This document shows, piece after piece, positions 1-5,119 of a stretch of DNA of 7,564 nucleotides. Position numbers and translations under genes: made by a program. Under the pieces are notes generated by a model. The model was not told the DNA's origin. It saw only the letters and a list, made by a program, of their open reading frames with translations, and did not search any database. Source of the stretch: JAENVT01 sp031430695 (GTDB lineage: Bacteria > Actinomycetota > Acidimicrobiia > Acidimicrobiales > Ilumatobacteraceae); NCBI GenBank assembly GCA_031430695.1, contig JANPBZ010000104.1:1-7564 (forward strand), written 5' to 3'. Within the stretch, counting starts at the first letter, position 1, and each line of letters begins with the position of its first letter.

Positions 1-656
1 TGTGCCGCCGCAAGGATCATCGGGCGTTCACCGCCGACGAACAGACTCGGTTCCTCAACGCCTACACACAGATCAACGCGATGGGCGCGCTCGGACCGCT
101 GGCAGACATTCACGCCAACGCCATCCACCAGATGCATTCAAACCCACGCTTCTTGCCGTGGCACCGCATCTATCTGATCAAGATAGAACAGCTCCTCATG
201 GCGGTGGACCCAACGGTGTGCCTCCCGTACTGGAAGTCGAGCGAGGAACAGGCTTTCCCCTCCTGGCTGGCTGGATTCACCCCGACCGTGAACCTGTCGG
301 GCGGGCCACACACGGTCACCCGCAACATCGGCGCCCTCACGACGCTGCCGACTGCGGCGGCCGTAGCTGCAGCGTTGGCGAATGCCACGTTCAATGGGTT
401 CGGTGGGGCGGTCGAGGGTGTCCACAACTCGGGGCACGTGTGGGTCGGCGGGTCGATGCTCGGCTTCACGACCGCCCCTGCTGATCCGGTGTTCTGGATG
501 CACCACGCCGAGATCGACCGGATCTGGGCTGTATGGCAGGCCGCGAACCCCGGACTGCATCCGCCGCTGGCGGGCGCAGCAGCGATCATGGACCCATGGT
601 CCGAGACCGAGGCCGACACACGCGACACCACCGCTCTCGGATACGTCTACGTGTAG
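1..656 (+). CDS. Tyrosinase-family copper oxidase, 5' end outside window
   Basis: Type-3 copper protein of the tyrosinase/polyphenol oxidase family, expected to oxidise phenols to quinones. The frame is open from base 3 to the TAG at 654-656 (217 residues visible). The CuA region shows a His at base 111, a His at 135 and the motif HSNPRFLPWHR, whose second His is at 162. The CuB region shows HNSGH (His codons at 423 and 435) and then DPVFWMHHAEIDRIW, with the HH pair at 501-506. The spacing matches the family, so all six copper ligands appear present. The visible start (RRKDHRAFTADEQ) resembles the beginning of the domain, so probably few residues are missing. The protein ends about 50 residues after CuB, so there is no C-terminal lid domain of the kind seen in plant or fungal enzymes. 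No signal peptide can be judged. It converges on the next gene with a 1-bp gap. Substrate is unknown. Confidence 0.93.
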   Translation, partial: CRRKDHRAFTADEQTRFLNAYTQINAMGALGPLADIHANAIHQMHSNPRFLPWHRIYLIKIEQLLMAVDPTVCLPYWKSSEEQAFPSWLAGFTPTVNLSGGPHTVTRNIGALTTLPTAAAVAAALANATFNGFGGAVEGVHNSGHVWVGGSMLGFTTAPADPVFWMHHAEIDRIWAVWQAANPGLHPPLAGAAAIMDPWSETEADTRDTTALGYVYV

Positions 657-657
657 C

Positions 658-1038
658 TCAAACTGCAACGATCTCGATCAGATGCTCGATCCCGACGAGG
701 TCTGCGGCGTTGCGGGTGTAAAGCCGGGCGCCGTGGGCGTGCGCGGTCGCTGCGATCAAGAGGTCCATCACCCGGGATCGCCGTTGGCGCCCGGTGTTGA
801 CGACCGCAGCGGCGAGTTGCCCATAGCTGATCGCCACGACATCGTCGACCGGGATCGCATCGAACGTCCGTTGGAGTTCCGAGAGCCTCCGCAGTCGCTC
901 CGCCCGAATAGCAACGTCGGCGGTGACCAGCACACCGAAGTGCAGTTCGGCGAGCGAGGCGACGCTGATCGCAAGTTCCCCTTCTAGCGCGGGCACATCG
1001 GTGGCGATCAATACGCTGGTGTCAAGCAGTGCCCTCAT
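658..1038 (-). CDS. VapC-type PIN-domain toxin (module 1)
   Basis: Predicted VapC ribonuclease toxin of 126 aa, a normal length for the family; VapC toxins cut specific RNAs, often tRNA, using Mg2+. The PIN acidic residues are visible: D6 in LLDTSVLI, E31 in VASLAELHFG, D92 in VMDLLIAATA, and N110/D113 in YTRNAADL. The start is ATG at 1038-1036. It lies inside the 3' end of the upstream Phd-type antitoxin gene with a 17-bp overlap, which indicates translational coupling. The gene stops 1 bp from the stop of the tyrosinase gene on the other strand. The active site looks intact. The target RNA cannot be inferred from the sequence. Confidence 0.9.
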   Translation of the reverse strand: MRALLDTSVLIATDVPALEGELAISVASLAELHFGVLVTADVAIRAERLRRLSELQRTFDAIPVDDVVAISYGQLAAAVVNTGRQRRSRVMDLLIAATAHAHGARLYTRNAADLVGIEHLIEIVAV

Positions 1039-1285
1039 CGTTGCGCTCCCACGGATTCGCCACAGACTGATCGATCAGGTCCCGGTCGCGGTCCCAGTCC
1101 GGATCGGGTCGGCCGGCAAAAAGGGCCGCAATGTCGTCCCATCGCCGCCATCGTCTCGGAGTTGCGGAAACCATACGCGCGGCGAGTCGACCCGCGACCG
1201 TGATCTCGATCTCCTCGCCACTCTCGACCCGGCGTACGAGTTCAGACGCGTCTTGCCGCAATTCTCTGAGGCCAACGGTGGTCAT
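1022..1285 (-). CDS. Phd/YefM-family antitoxin (module 1)
   Basis: Predicted antitoxin of 87 aa partnering the PIN toxin that overlaps its 3' end. The N-terminal half (MTTVGLRELRQDASELVRRV, then SGEEIEITVAGRLAARMV) is the classic Phd/YefM DNA-binding fold. The C-terminal part is rich in Trp, Asp and Arg and is probably the flexible toxin-neutralising segment (RRWRRWDDIAALF). The frame stays open upstream to 1336, but the ATG at 1285-1283 is preferred. It begins exactly at the family's usual N-terminus, and the longer version would read through an 18-bp perfect palindrome that looks like the operator. No clear Shine-Dalgarno is present, so the mRNA may have a very short leader or be translated by coupling to the upstream vapC. 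Confidence 0.88.
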   Translation of the reverse strand: MTTVGLRELRQDASELVRRVESGEEIEITVAGRLAARMVSATPRRWRRWDDIAALFAGRPDPDWDRDRDLIDQSVANPWERNDEGTA

Positions 1286-1295
1286 GGTCACCAAT

Positions 1296-1313
1296 GGTAG
1301 CACAAGTGCTACC
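1296..1313. promoter_or_regulatory. Perfect 18-bp palindrome, likely antitoxin operator (module 1)
   Basis: GGTAGCAC-AA-GTGCTACC is a perfect inverted repeat with 8-bp arms and a 2-bp centre. It lies 10 bp upstream of the ATG of the Phd-type antitoxin, in the 51-bp gap after the upstream vapC. Phd-family antitoxins repress their own promoters by binding such palindromes, so this is the expected operator. A weak -10-like TACCAT on the minus strand (1299-1294) overlaps one arm. The palindrome is seen directly; its role is inferred. Confidence 0.65.
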
Positions 1314-1336
1314 TGGTGGCTACAAACGCTGAGCAA

Positions 1337-1732
1337 TCACCGCGGCTCGATTCGCTCGACGGTGTTGACACGGCTGACACTGCGATCAAACGACGCAACC
1401 CGACCGACTCCGGTGCTCTCCGCGCACGCCACGAGGTAGGTCTCGGCGAAGTCGAGCCGATCGACCTCGTAGATCTCCACCGCCCGGAGCAGCACCGCCG
1501 GGTCGACACAGACGATCGAGTCGAACGCGATCAACGAGCGGATCGCCTCAGCGACCTGCTGGTGTGGCGCCTCGTAGAACGACTCGAGCACGTGGACCGT
1601 CTCCGCCACAACAAGATCGACCAACAACAATTCTCGTGCTTCACCCAAGAACCGGGTGGCGCGTGCTGCCATTTCCGGCGGATCGCCAGTCAGATGCCGA
1701 ACCAGGATGTTCGTGTCGATGAACGCGCTCAC
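1337..1732 (-). CDS. VapC-type PIN-domain toxin (module 2)
   Basis: Predicted VapC ribonuclease toxin of 131 aa. PIN-domain acidic residues are in place: D6 in FIDTNILVRHL, E44 in VVAETVHVLE, D94 in RLDFAETYLVA, and D116 in ASFDRSV. The start codon is GTG at 1732-1730, sharing 4 bp (GTGA) with the stop of the AbrB-type antitoxin gene upstream, so the pair is translationally coupled. It differs in sequence from the other two PIN toxins here beyond the shared motifs, so a recent tandem duplication is unlikely. A Phd-type antitoxin gene of a second module begins 51 bp downstream on the same strand, so readthrough between modules is possible. Confidence 0.9.
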   Translation of the reverse strand: MSAFIDTNILVRHLTGDPPEMAARATRFLGEARELLLVDLVVAETVHVLESFYEAPHQQVAEAIRSLIAFDSIVCVDPAVLLRAVEIYEVDRLDFAETYLVACAESTGVGRVASFDRSVSRVNTVERIEPR

Positions 1733-1977
1733 CGGCGAAGCGGAGCCCGCGCCGCGCGGGTGCGTCGGATCACTTCATCCCACGCCACATTGCGCTTGGC
1801 CGCCGGGACCTGGATCGAGCCGGCGAGTTCGAGGAAGTCAGGCGTGCGGGCGAGCACGGCCCGGGTCCCCTCGACTCGGAACACGATCTCATCGCCCTCC
1901 TTGATCCCGAGAGCCTCTCGGACAACCTTGGGTACCGTCACCTGCCCCTTCGAAGACACCTTTGCTGCAGCATCCAT
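1729..1977 (-). CDS. AbrB/MazE-type VapB antitoxin (module 2)
   Basis: Predicted antitoxin of 82 aa with an N-terminal AbrB/SpoVT swapped-hairpin DNA-binding domain, visible as KVSSKGQVTVPKVVREALGI followed by KEGDEIVFRVEG (residues about 6-38). The Arg-rich C-terminus (VIRRTRAARAPLRR) likely wraps the PIN toxin. The ATG at 1977-1975 is preceded by a strong Shine-Dalgarno, AAGGAG, at 1989-1984 with 6-nt spacing. The stop overlaps the vapC start by 4 bp. The ribosome-binding site is part of an inverted repeat, which suggests self-regulation at this point. Confidence 0.92.
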   Translation of the reverse strand: MDAAAKVSSKGQVTVPKVVREALGIKEGDEIVFRVEGTRAVLARTPDFLELAGSIQVPAAKRNVAWDEVIRRTRAARAPLRR

Positions 1978-1984
1978 GACGCAC

Positions 1985-2010
1985 TCCTTACCTACGGTTC
2001 GAAGTAAGGA
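1985..2010. promoter_or_regulatory. Inverted repeat overlapping vapB2 ribosome-binding site
   Basis: TCCTTAC (1985-1991) and GTAAGGA (2004-2010) form perfect 7-bp arms with a 12-bp spacer, directly upstream of the AbrB-type antitoxin gene. One arm contains most of its Shine-Dalgarno. A -10-like TATCCT on the minus strand (2012-2007) overlaps the other arm. The likeliest role is an operator for the antitoxin-toxin complex. If transcription starts further upstream, the arms could also pair in the mRNA and hide the ribosome-binding site. No good -35 was found. Confidence 0.5.
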
Positions 2011-2067
2011 TATCAGCCCGACGTGTCACCGATCACGCGTATAGGGCAGTTCTGCGCTGTGCTGACG

Positions 2068-2114
2068 TCTGTGTCAGCTCATAGAACGACTGTCGTTCCA
2101 TGAGCTGACGCAGA
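2068..2114. repeat. 47-bp near-perfect palindrome between divergent genes
   Basis: The inner arms, 2073-2090 and 2092-2109, match over 18 bp with a single mismatch (A2083 against C2099) around a one-base centre at T2091. The core is GAACGAC-T-GTCGTTC, extended by GTCAGCTCAT and ATGAGCTGAC. After a second mismatch at 2072/2110 the symmetry continues for four more pairs (TCTG/CAGA). On the minus strand the inner mismatch becomes a G-U pair. No run of T follows on either strand, so it is not a standard intrinsic terminator. It lies about 90 bp upstream of vapB2 and 190 bp upstream of fic, which are divergent. Possible roles are a large operator, a cruciform or recombination site, or a mobile-element remnant. 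Confidence 0.7.
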
Positions 2115-2148
2115 GCGTTGGTCGAACTGATTTGGGTCAGGATCGAGT

Positions 2149-2184
2149 TCTTAGGAAAGAAATATGGGATTTGCTATCCTAAGA
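2149..2184. promoter_or_regulatory. Candidate fic promoter with flanking inverted repeat
   Basis: TCTTAGGA (2149-2156) and TCCTAAGA (2177-2184) are perfect 8-bp arms separated by 20 bp, in the most AT-rich part of the intergenic region. The right arm overlaps a plausible -10, TATCCT at 2175-2180, for the downstream fic gene. The corresponding -35 position holds a poor match (TAGGAA, 2152-2157). A repressor spanning both arms would cover the promoter. The symmetry is certain; promoter activity is inferred. Confidence 0.45.
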
Positions 2185-2229
2185 GGACAGGGTTCTGGCT
2201 CTGAGGAAAGGATCACTTCCTTCCGCGAC

Positions 2230-2260
2230 GACTGCGCATCGCTCAAGGCAATGCACAGTC
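2230..2260 (+). other. Imperfect hairpin in presumed fic leader
   Basis: GACTGCGCAT (2230-2239) and ATGCACAGTC (2251-2260) can pair over 10 positions with one mismatch and an 11-nt loop. The site is 46 bp upstream of the fic start codon. If transcription starts near 2187 this would be a leader RNA hairpin of unknown role. Confidence 0.35.
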
Positions 2261-2306
2261 CGGTTCGTAAGCCACGGAGACATTGCGAGAAGGTGGAGGA
2301 TCAGCC

Positions 2307-3482
2307 ATGAAATCTCATGCGCGAGCTGGGCTCTATGTCCGCCAGCTCGAAGGGTATCGCGCTTTCGAGCCGGTGAACCTGCCTCCCGAGCCCCCACTTG
2401 CCCTCGACACCAACCTGCTTTCGCTGCTGTCGGCTGCGGACACCGCCATCGGGCGTCTTGACGGCTTAGCTCGGACGCTCCCGGATGCAGAGTTGTGCCT
2501 GGCCATGTACGTGCGCCAGGAGGCACTCTCGAGCTCGCAGATCGAGGGCACTGAATGCACAATGGACGACATCCTTGCGTTCGAGTTGCTCCCCGACGCG
2601 GAACCGAATCTCGATGTCAAGGAGGTCGTCAACTACGTTGCTGCCCTCCAGCACGGTGTCGAACTGCTGAAGGAACTGCCGCTGTGCAACCGGCTGCTAC
2701 GCGAGGTCCACGCAGTCTTGCTCCGGTCAGGTCGAGGGTCGGACAAGTCTCCTGGCGAGTTCCGGCGGACCCAGAACTGGATCGGGCCAGCCGGATGCAC
2801 GCTCGCCACGGCCAGCTTCGTGCCACCTCCACGACACGTCATGGAGGCCGCCATGAGTGCCCTCGAAGGGTTCGTGCATGACTCGAAGCTTCCCATCTTG
2901 GTGACCGCCGGACTGGCTCATGCGCAGTTCGAGACGATCCACCCCTTTCTCGACGGGAACGGTCGTACCGGGCGGATGTTCATCTCGTTGCTCTTGCACG
3001 AGCGTGAGGTTCTGACCAAGCCAGTGCTCTACCTCAGCACATTCCTGAAGCGCCATCAGGCCAGGTACTTCGACCATCTGACCGCGGTGCGACGTGAAGG
3101 AGCCTGGGAGGGGTGGATCGGCTTCTTTCTCGAAGGCGTGGCCGAATCCGCAAGAGGGGCCACACTGACGGCTGCTGCGATCCATCGACTCCGTGAGACC
3201 GACCGATCGAACCTTCTCCTATCTGGTGTGGGCAAGGCAGGTAAGTACGACATCGCGCTGCTCGATGCGATGTTTCGCCAGCCGCTCGTGAACAGCGCGT
3301 GGGTGCAACGCGAACTGGGCGTGACGTCACCGACAGCAAACAAGGCTCTGGAACGGCTGTGCGAACTGAACATCCTTCGTGAGACCACCGGTGCCAAGCG
3401 CAACCGCACATACCGCTACGACGCGTACCTCAACTTGTTCGAGACCGTCACTCCCGTCGAACTCGACGACACACACAGTTGA
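2307..3482 (+). CDS. Class II Fic protein (AMP transferase) with winged helix
   Basis: Cytoplasmic Fic-domain enzyme of 391 aa that probably transfers AMP from ATP to target proteins. The catalytic motif HPFLDGNGRTGR begins at H212 and has every consensus residue. An inhibitory motif SSQIEG (S76-xxx-E80-G81) sits N-terminal to it in the same chain, which makes it class II: self-inhibited, needing no separate antitoxin. The order is Fic N-terminal helices (about 1-110), Fic core (about 115-260), then a winged-helix domain (about 315-380, including WVQRELGVTSPTANKALERL). This architecture and length resemble Shewanella SoFic. The ATG at 2307 has an excellent GGAGGA 6 nt upstream; an in-frame TTG at 2283 is less likely. 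No antitoxin-like gene is directly adjacent. The winged helix suggests DNA binding, possibly at its own upstream repeats. Confidence 0.93.
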   Translation: MKSHARAGLYVRQLEGYRAFEPVNLPPEPPLALDTNLLSLLSAADTAIGRLDGLARTLPDAELCLAMYVRQEALSSSQIEGTECTMDDILAFELLPDAEPNLDVKEVVNYVAALQHGVELLKELPLCNRLLREVHAVLLRSGRGSDKSPGEFRRTQNWIGPAGCTLATASFVPPPRHVMEAAMSALEGFVHDSKLPILVTAGLAHAQFETIHPFLDGNGRTGRMFISLLLHEREVLTKPVLYLSTFLKRHQARYFDHLTAVRREGAWEGWIGFFLEGVAESARGATLTAAAIHRLRETDRSNLLLSGVGKAGKYDIALLDAMFRQPLVNSAWVQRELGVTSPTANKALERLCELNILRETTGAKRNRTYRYDAYLNLFETVTPVELDDTHS

Positions 3483-3661
3483 CCGCTGGCAGGGGACCAC
3501 GTCGATCTGATCTCAGCCAGCATGTTCGCTGTAGGCCGGGGGGCGATCGGGGCCAGCAACGGACCCCCTTCTTCACTGTTGTGCGTTGAGGATTGTATAC
3601 CTTTCTCCATGGATCGCGTTGAGAAACGTAGGCCCCCCGAACGCCGGCCGTACATGTTCGG
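3483..3661. other. Intergenic spacer between convergent fic and vapC3
   Basis: This 179-bp stretch separates two convergent genes. It contains a distant inverted pair, CGGGGGGC (3537-3544) and GCCCCCCG (3632-3639), and the direct words CATGTTCG (3521-3528 and 3653-3660) and GTAGGCC. A GTATAC palindrome lies near 3595-3600. No intrinsic terminator with a T-run and no convincing gene were seen. Confidence 0.5.
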
Positions 3662-4009
3662 TCAACGAAATGAGTGAAGCCTCAGACCTCGGACGTGGTT
3701 GAAGTCCTTCACGTTGCGAGTCGACAGCTGCAGACCATGCTCGAGCGCTGTCGCGGCGATGAGCGCGTCGGGCAGCCGTAGCTCGAACTCGCGTACAAGG
3801 CGACCGGCGCGCTCCGTGATCTCCCGATCCACCGGAAGCTCGCGGAAAGGCGACAAAAGTTGACTAGCCAGGTTCGTTGCTGTGTTGCCGGCGAAGAGTT
3901 CGGCGCGGGTGACGACCGAGTAGTGGAGGCGATGCTTTCCCGGTCGGATCTCGGCTGCTCCCCGGAGATGATCGATGAAGACGTCTGTATCGATGAGCAG
4001 ATCAGCCAC
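3662..4009 (-). CDS. VapC-type PIN-domain toxin (module 3)
   Basis: Predicted VapC ribonuclease toxin of 115 aa, starting MADLLIDTDVFIDHLRG. PIN residues visible are D7 and D9 in LIDTDVF, E37 in TRAELFAG, D81 in RLPDALIAATA, and N99/D102 in STRNVKDF. The frame is open upstream to 4054, but the GTG at 4009-4007 is chosen. It places the first beta strand at the normal position and overlaps the stop of the upstream antitoxin by 8 bp, the coupling expected for this family. No separate Shine-Dalgarno is seen. The active site appears complete. It converges with fic across a 179-bp spacer. Confidence 0.88.
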   Translation of the reverse strand: MADLLIDTDVFIDHLRGAAEIRPGKHRLHYSVVTRAELFAGNTATNLASQLLSPFRELPVDREITERAGRLVREFELRLPDALIAATALEHGLQLSTRNVKDFNHVRGLRLHSFR

Positions 4010-4220
4010 GGCGCCAACCGTCGCGAGCGGGCGCCGCGGCTGCAGGGTCCGCACCGAACGTCAATGCAAGTGCCGTCTGTGGATCGGGCTCGTGATCCAG
4101 GTACTGATCGACTGCCCGACGAATCACCTCGGCCATCGTGACCCCTTCCGCATCTGCGGCGCGGTCAATGCGGCTCCGCTGGTCCTCGGTGAGATAGACC
4201 TGAGTTCGGGTAGCCGACAT
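4002..4220 (-). CDS. Ribbon-helix-helix VapB antitoxin (module 3)
   Basis: Predicted antitoxin of 72 aa with an N-terminal ribbon-helix-helix (CopG/Arc-like) domain. The beta strand is RTQVYLTEDQ, followed by helices RSRIDRAADAEG and TMAEVIRRAVDQYLD. The C-terminal part, rich in Ala and Pro and ending in DGWRRG, is likely the toxin-binding tail. The stop overlaps the PIN toxin start by 8 bp. The ATG at 4220-4218 has no Shine-Dalgarno. A good -10 (TATAGT, 4232-4227 on the minus strand) lies 6 nt upstream, so transcription would begin at or next to the A of ATG, giving a leaderless mRNA. RHH antitoxins dimerise, bind short repeats and repress their own promoters. Confidence 0.9.
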   Translation of the reverse strand: MSATRTQVYLTEDQRSRIDRAADAEGVTMAEVIRRAVDQYLDHEPDPQTALALTFGADPAAAAPARDGWRRG

Positions 4221-4239
4221 ACAGCAACTATATACAGCA
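4220..4239 (-). promoter_or_regulatory. Leaderless promoter and direct repeats of vapB3
   Basis: The minus strand carries TATAGT at 4232-4227, one base from the consensus -10, ending 6 nt before the ATG. No good -35 is present 16-18 nt upstream. TACAGCA occurs twice on the plus strand, at 4220-4226 and 4233-4239, a 13-bp period that brackets the -10. Such paired short sites are typical operators for ribbon-helix-helix antitoxins. The function is inferred. Confidence 0.5.
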
Positions 4240-4269
4240 CACGACGCTACGGGCTAACCCGCAATGACA

Positions 4270-4321
4270 AGCGACAACCCGGCTCTCGGCGGTAGCCGGG
4301 TTCGTGGCCTCGGTGGTCGCT
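4270..4321. other. Two-stem hairpin without T-tract
   Basis: AACCCGGCT (4276-4284) pairs perfectly with AGCCGGGTT (4294-4302) across a 9-nt loop. An outer AGCGAC (4270-4275) pairs with GTCGCT (4316-4321). The structure lies between the divergent vapB3 and the AbiEi-like fragment, upstream of both. No run of T follows on either strand, so an ordinary intrinsic terminator is not supported, and it does not fold as a tRNA. The role is unknown. Confidence 0.4.
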
Positions 4322-4324
4322 AAT

Positions 4325-4369
4325 CACACCATTGTCCGGCTCATGGCGTGTTAGACACACATTTGTCCG
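4325..4369 (+). promoter_or_regulatory. Direct repeat pair upstream of AbiEi-like fragment
   Basis: CACACCATTGTCCG (4325-4338) and CACACATTTGTCCG (4356-4369) agree at 13 of 14 positions and start 31 bp apart, about three helical turns. GTGT-TAG-ACAC (4348-4358) lies between them. The second copy ends 18 bp before the GTG start of the AbiEi-like fragment. AbiEi-type antitoxins are known to bind their own promoter repeats, so this may be a surviving operator. Confidence 0.45.
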
Positions 4370-4387
4370 ACCGGGTCGGAGGATTCC

Positions 4388-4669
4388 GTGGATAACGAGC
4401 TCATCTTTGCCGCCGACATGCCTCGCCAGACGATCAGCGACAGGGTTGGGCGGGGCGAACTTCGACCGCTCGCGACCGGCGTCTACACGACGGACCTGAC
4501 GTCGACCCTCGAGGCGGTTGTCGCCCAATACTGGCACATCATCGTGGGCAGAATCCTCCCCGATGCGGTCATCACCGATCGATCGGCCCTCACCGGTGGC
4601 AAGGTCGGCGACTATCTCTACCTGGCCCATGACCGGCGCGTTCGCGCGCGCCTTCCAGGAAGATCGTGA
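4388..4669 (+). pseudogene. AbiEi-like N-terminal domain, probable gene fragment
   Basis: The frame encodes 93 aa starting at GTG, with GGAGGA 4 nt upstream. The sequence (MPRQTISDRVGRGELRPLA, TGVYTTDL, AVITDRSALTGG, DYLYLAHDRR, RARLPG) resembles the N-terminal winged-helix/AbiEi-like domain of much larger proteins, either type IV antitoxins or actinobacterial Fic proteins that begin with such a domain. In those the chain continues for over 100 residues after the LPG turn; here a TGA follows two codons later. No matching continuation was recognised in the other frames up to 4780. It therefore looks like the stump of a deleted gene that keeps its translation start. It could instead be a short functional DNA-binding protein. 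The family call is from remembered motifs and is moderate. Confidence 0.55.
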
Positions 4670-4784
4670 CGCGCCACGCCTGACGTTGCTCCGTACGGTC
4701 GGGCTATGAGGACGGTCTACATGGTGGGATCGACACAGCACAGGAAAGGATGCGGTGCCGGCCCATGAGCACGCAGCCCGGTGG
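4670..4784. other. Non-coding gap after AbiEi-like fragment
   Basis: No gene is recognised here. One overlapping plus frame ends in AFQEDRDAPRLTLLRTVGL before the TGA at 4707-4709. That looks faintly protein-like, but it has no supporting start and does not match the expected continuation of the AbiEi-like gene. It may be residue from the deletion that truncated that gene. Confidence 0.3.
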
Positions 4785-4834
4785 TTGACTTTGACGTGTT
4801 CGCGGGTCCATCATCTGTACATGAACCTGTACAG
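4785..4834 (+). promoter_or_regulatory. Promoter and paired TGTACA operator of phd-relE module
   Basis: A -35-like TTGACT (4785-4790) is followed after 18 bp by CATCAT (4809-4814), a four-of-six -10. Two TGTACA palindromes follow at 4816-4821 and 4828-4833, exactly 12 bp apart; the second is embedded in CTGTACAG. The E. coli yefM-yoeB operator is known to be built from paired palindromes with TGTACA cores about 12 bp apart. The gene downstream is a YefM/Phd-family antitoxin, so this is very probably its autorepression site. A Shine-Dalgarno, AGGAG, follows at 4833-4837. Confidence 0.7.
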
Positions 4835-4843
4835 GAGAGATTG

Positions 4844-5119
4844 ATGCCGGACACGATCAGCGACACTCGTAAACACCTGACCGGGCATGTGGCCCGGTTC
4901 CGCGCACAAGGTCTGGATGCGGAACCCGTGGTGTTCGGGGACCACCGCCAGCCCGAGGCGGCCCTCCTGCCGTTCGAGACCTTCCGGCTGCTCTTGGACG
5001 TCGCCGAGGACATCGCCATCGCCCAGCGTATTCGTGAGCGTGAAGCATCTGACACAGGTGACCGGACCTCGCTGACCGAGGCAGCCGCGGAGTTTGGTAT
5101 CGACCTCGACGAGCTGTGA
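4844..5119 (+). CDS. Phd/YefM-family antitoxin (module 4)
   Basis: Predicted antitoxin of 91 aa. The core PVVFGDHRQPEAALLPFETF (residues 28-47) matches the central Phd/YefM pattern. The acidic C-terminus (TSLTEAAAEFGIDLDEL) would bind the basic toxin. The frame is open from 4781, but the ATG at 4844 is chosen: it has AGGAG with 6-nt spacing, and the upstream part would overlap the promoter and TGTACA boxes. Its stop overlaps the GTG of the toxin gene by 4 bp (GTGA). It shares the Phd-like fold with the module 1 antitoxin, but the sequences are clearly different and the partner here is RelE-like, not PIN. Confidence 0.87.
   Translation: MPDTISDTRKHLTGHVARFRAQGLDAEPVVFGDHRQPEAALLPFETFRLLLDVAEDIAIAQRIREREASDTGDRTSLTEAAAEFGIDLDEL

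Noticed and set aside
138..668. Long minus-strand open frames opposite the tyrosinase gene
   Set aside because: They lie antisense to a gene with clear copper-binding motifs, have no recognisable domains and reflect high-GC codon bias.
2283..2306. TTG start extending Fic by eight residues
   Set aside because: The ATG at 2307 has an ideal ribosome-binding site that lies inside the proposed extension.
3537..3639. CGGGGGGC / GCCCCCCG inverted pair as a terminator or element end
   Set aside because: Only 8 bp of low-complexity sequence with an 87-bp spacer; likely chance in GC-rich DNA.
3522..3677. Possible 51-aa plus-strand gene between fic and vapC3
   Set aside because: No ribosome-binding site, no recognisable motif, and it runs into the 3' end of vapC3.
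4270..4321. tRNA gene or attachment site
   Set aside because: The stems do not form a cloverleaf and there is no anticodon arm of proper length; no integrase is nearby.
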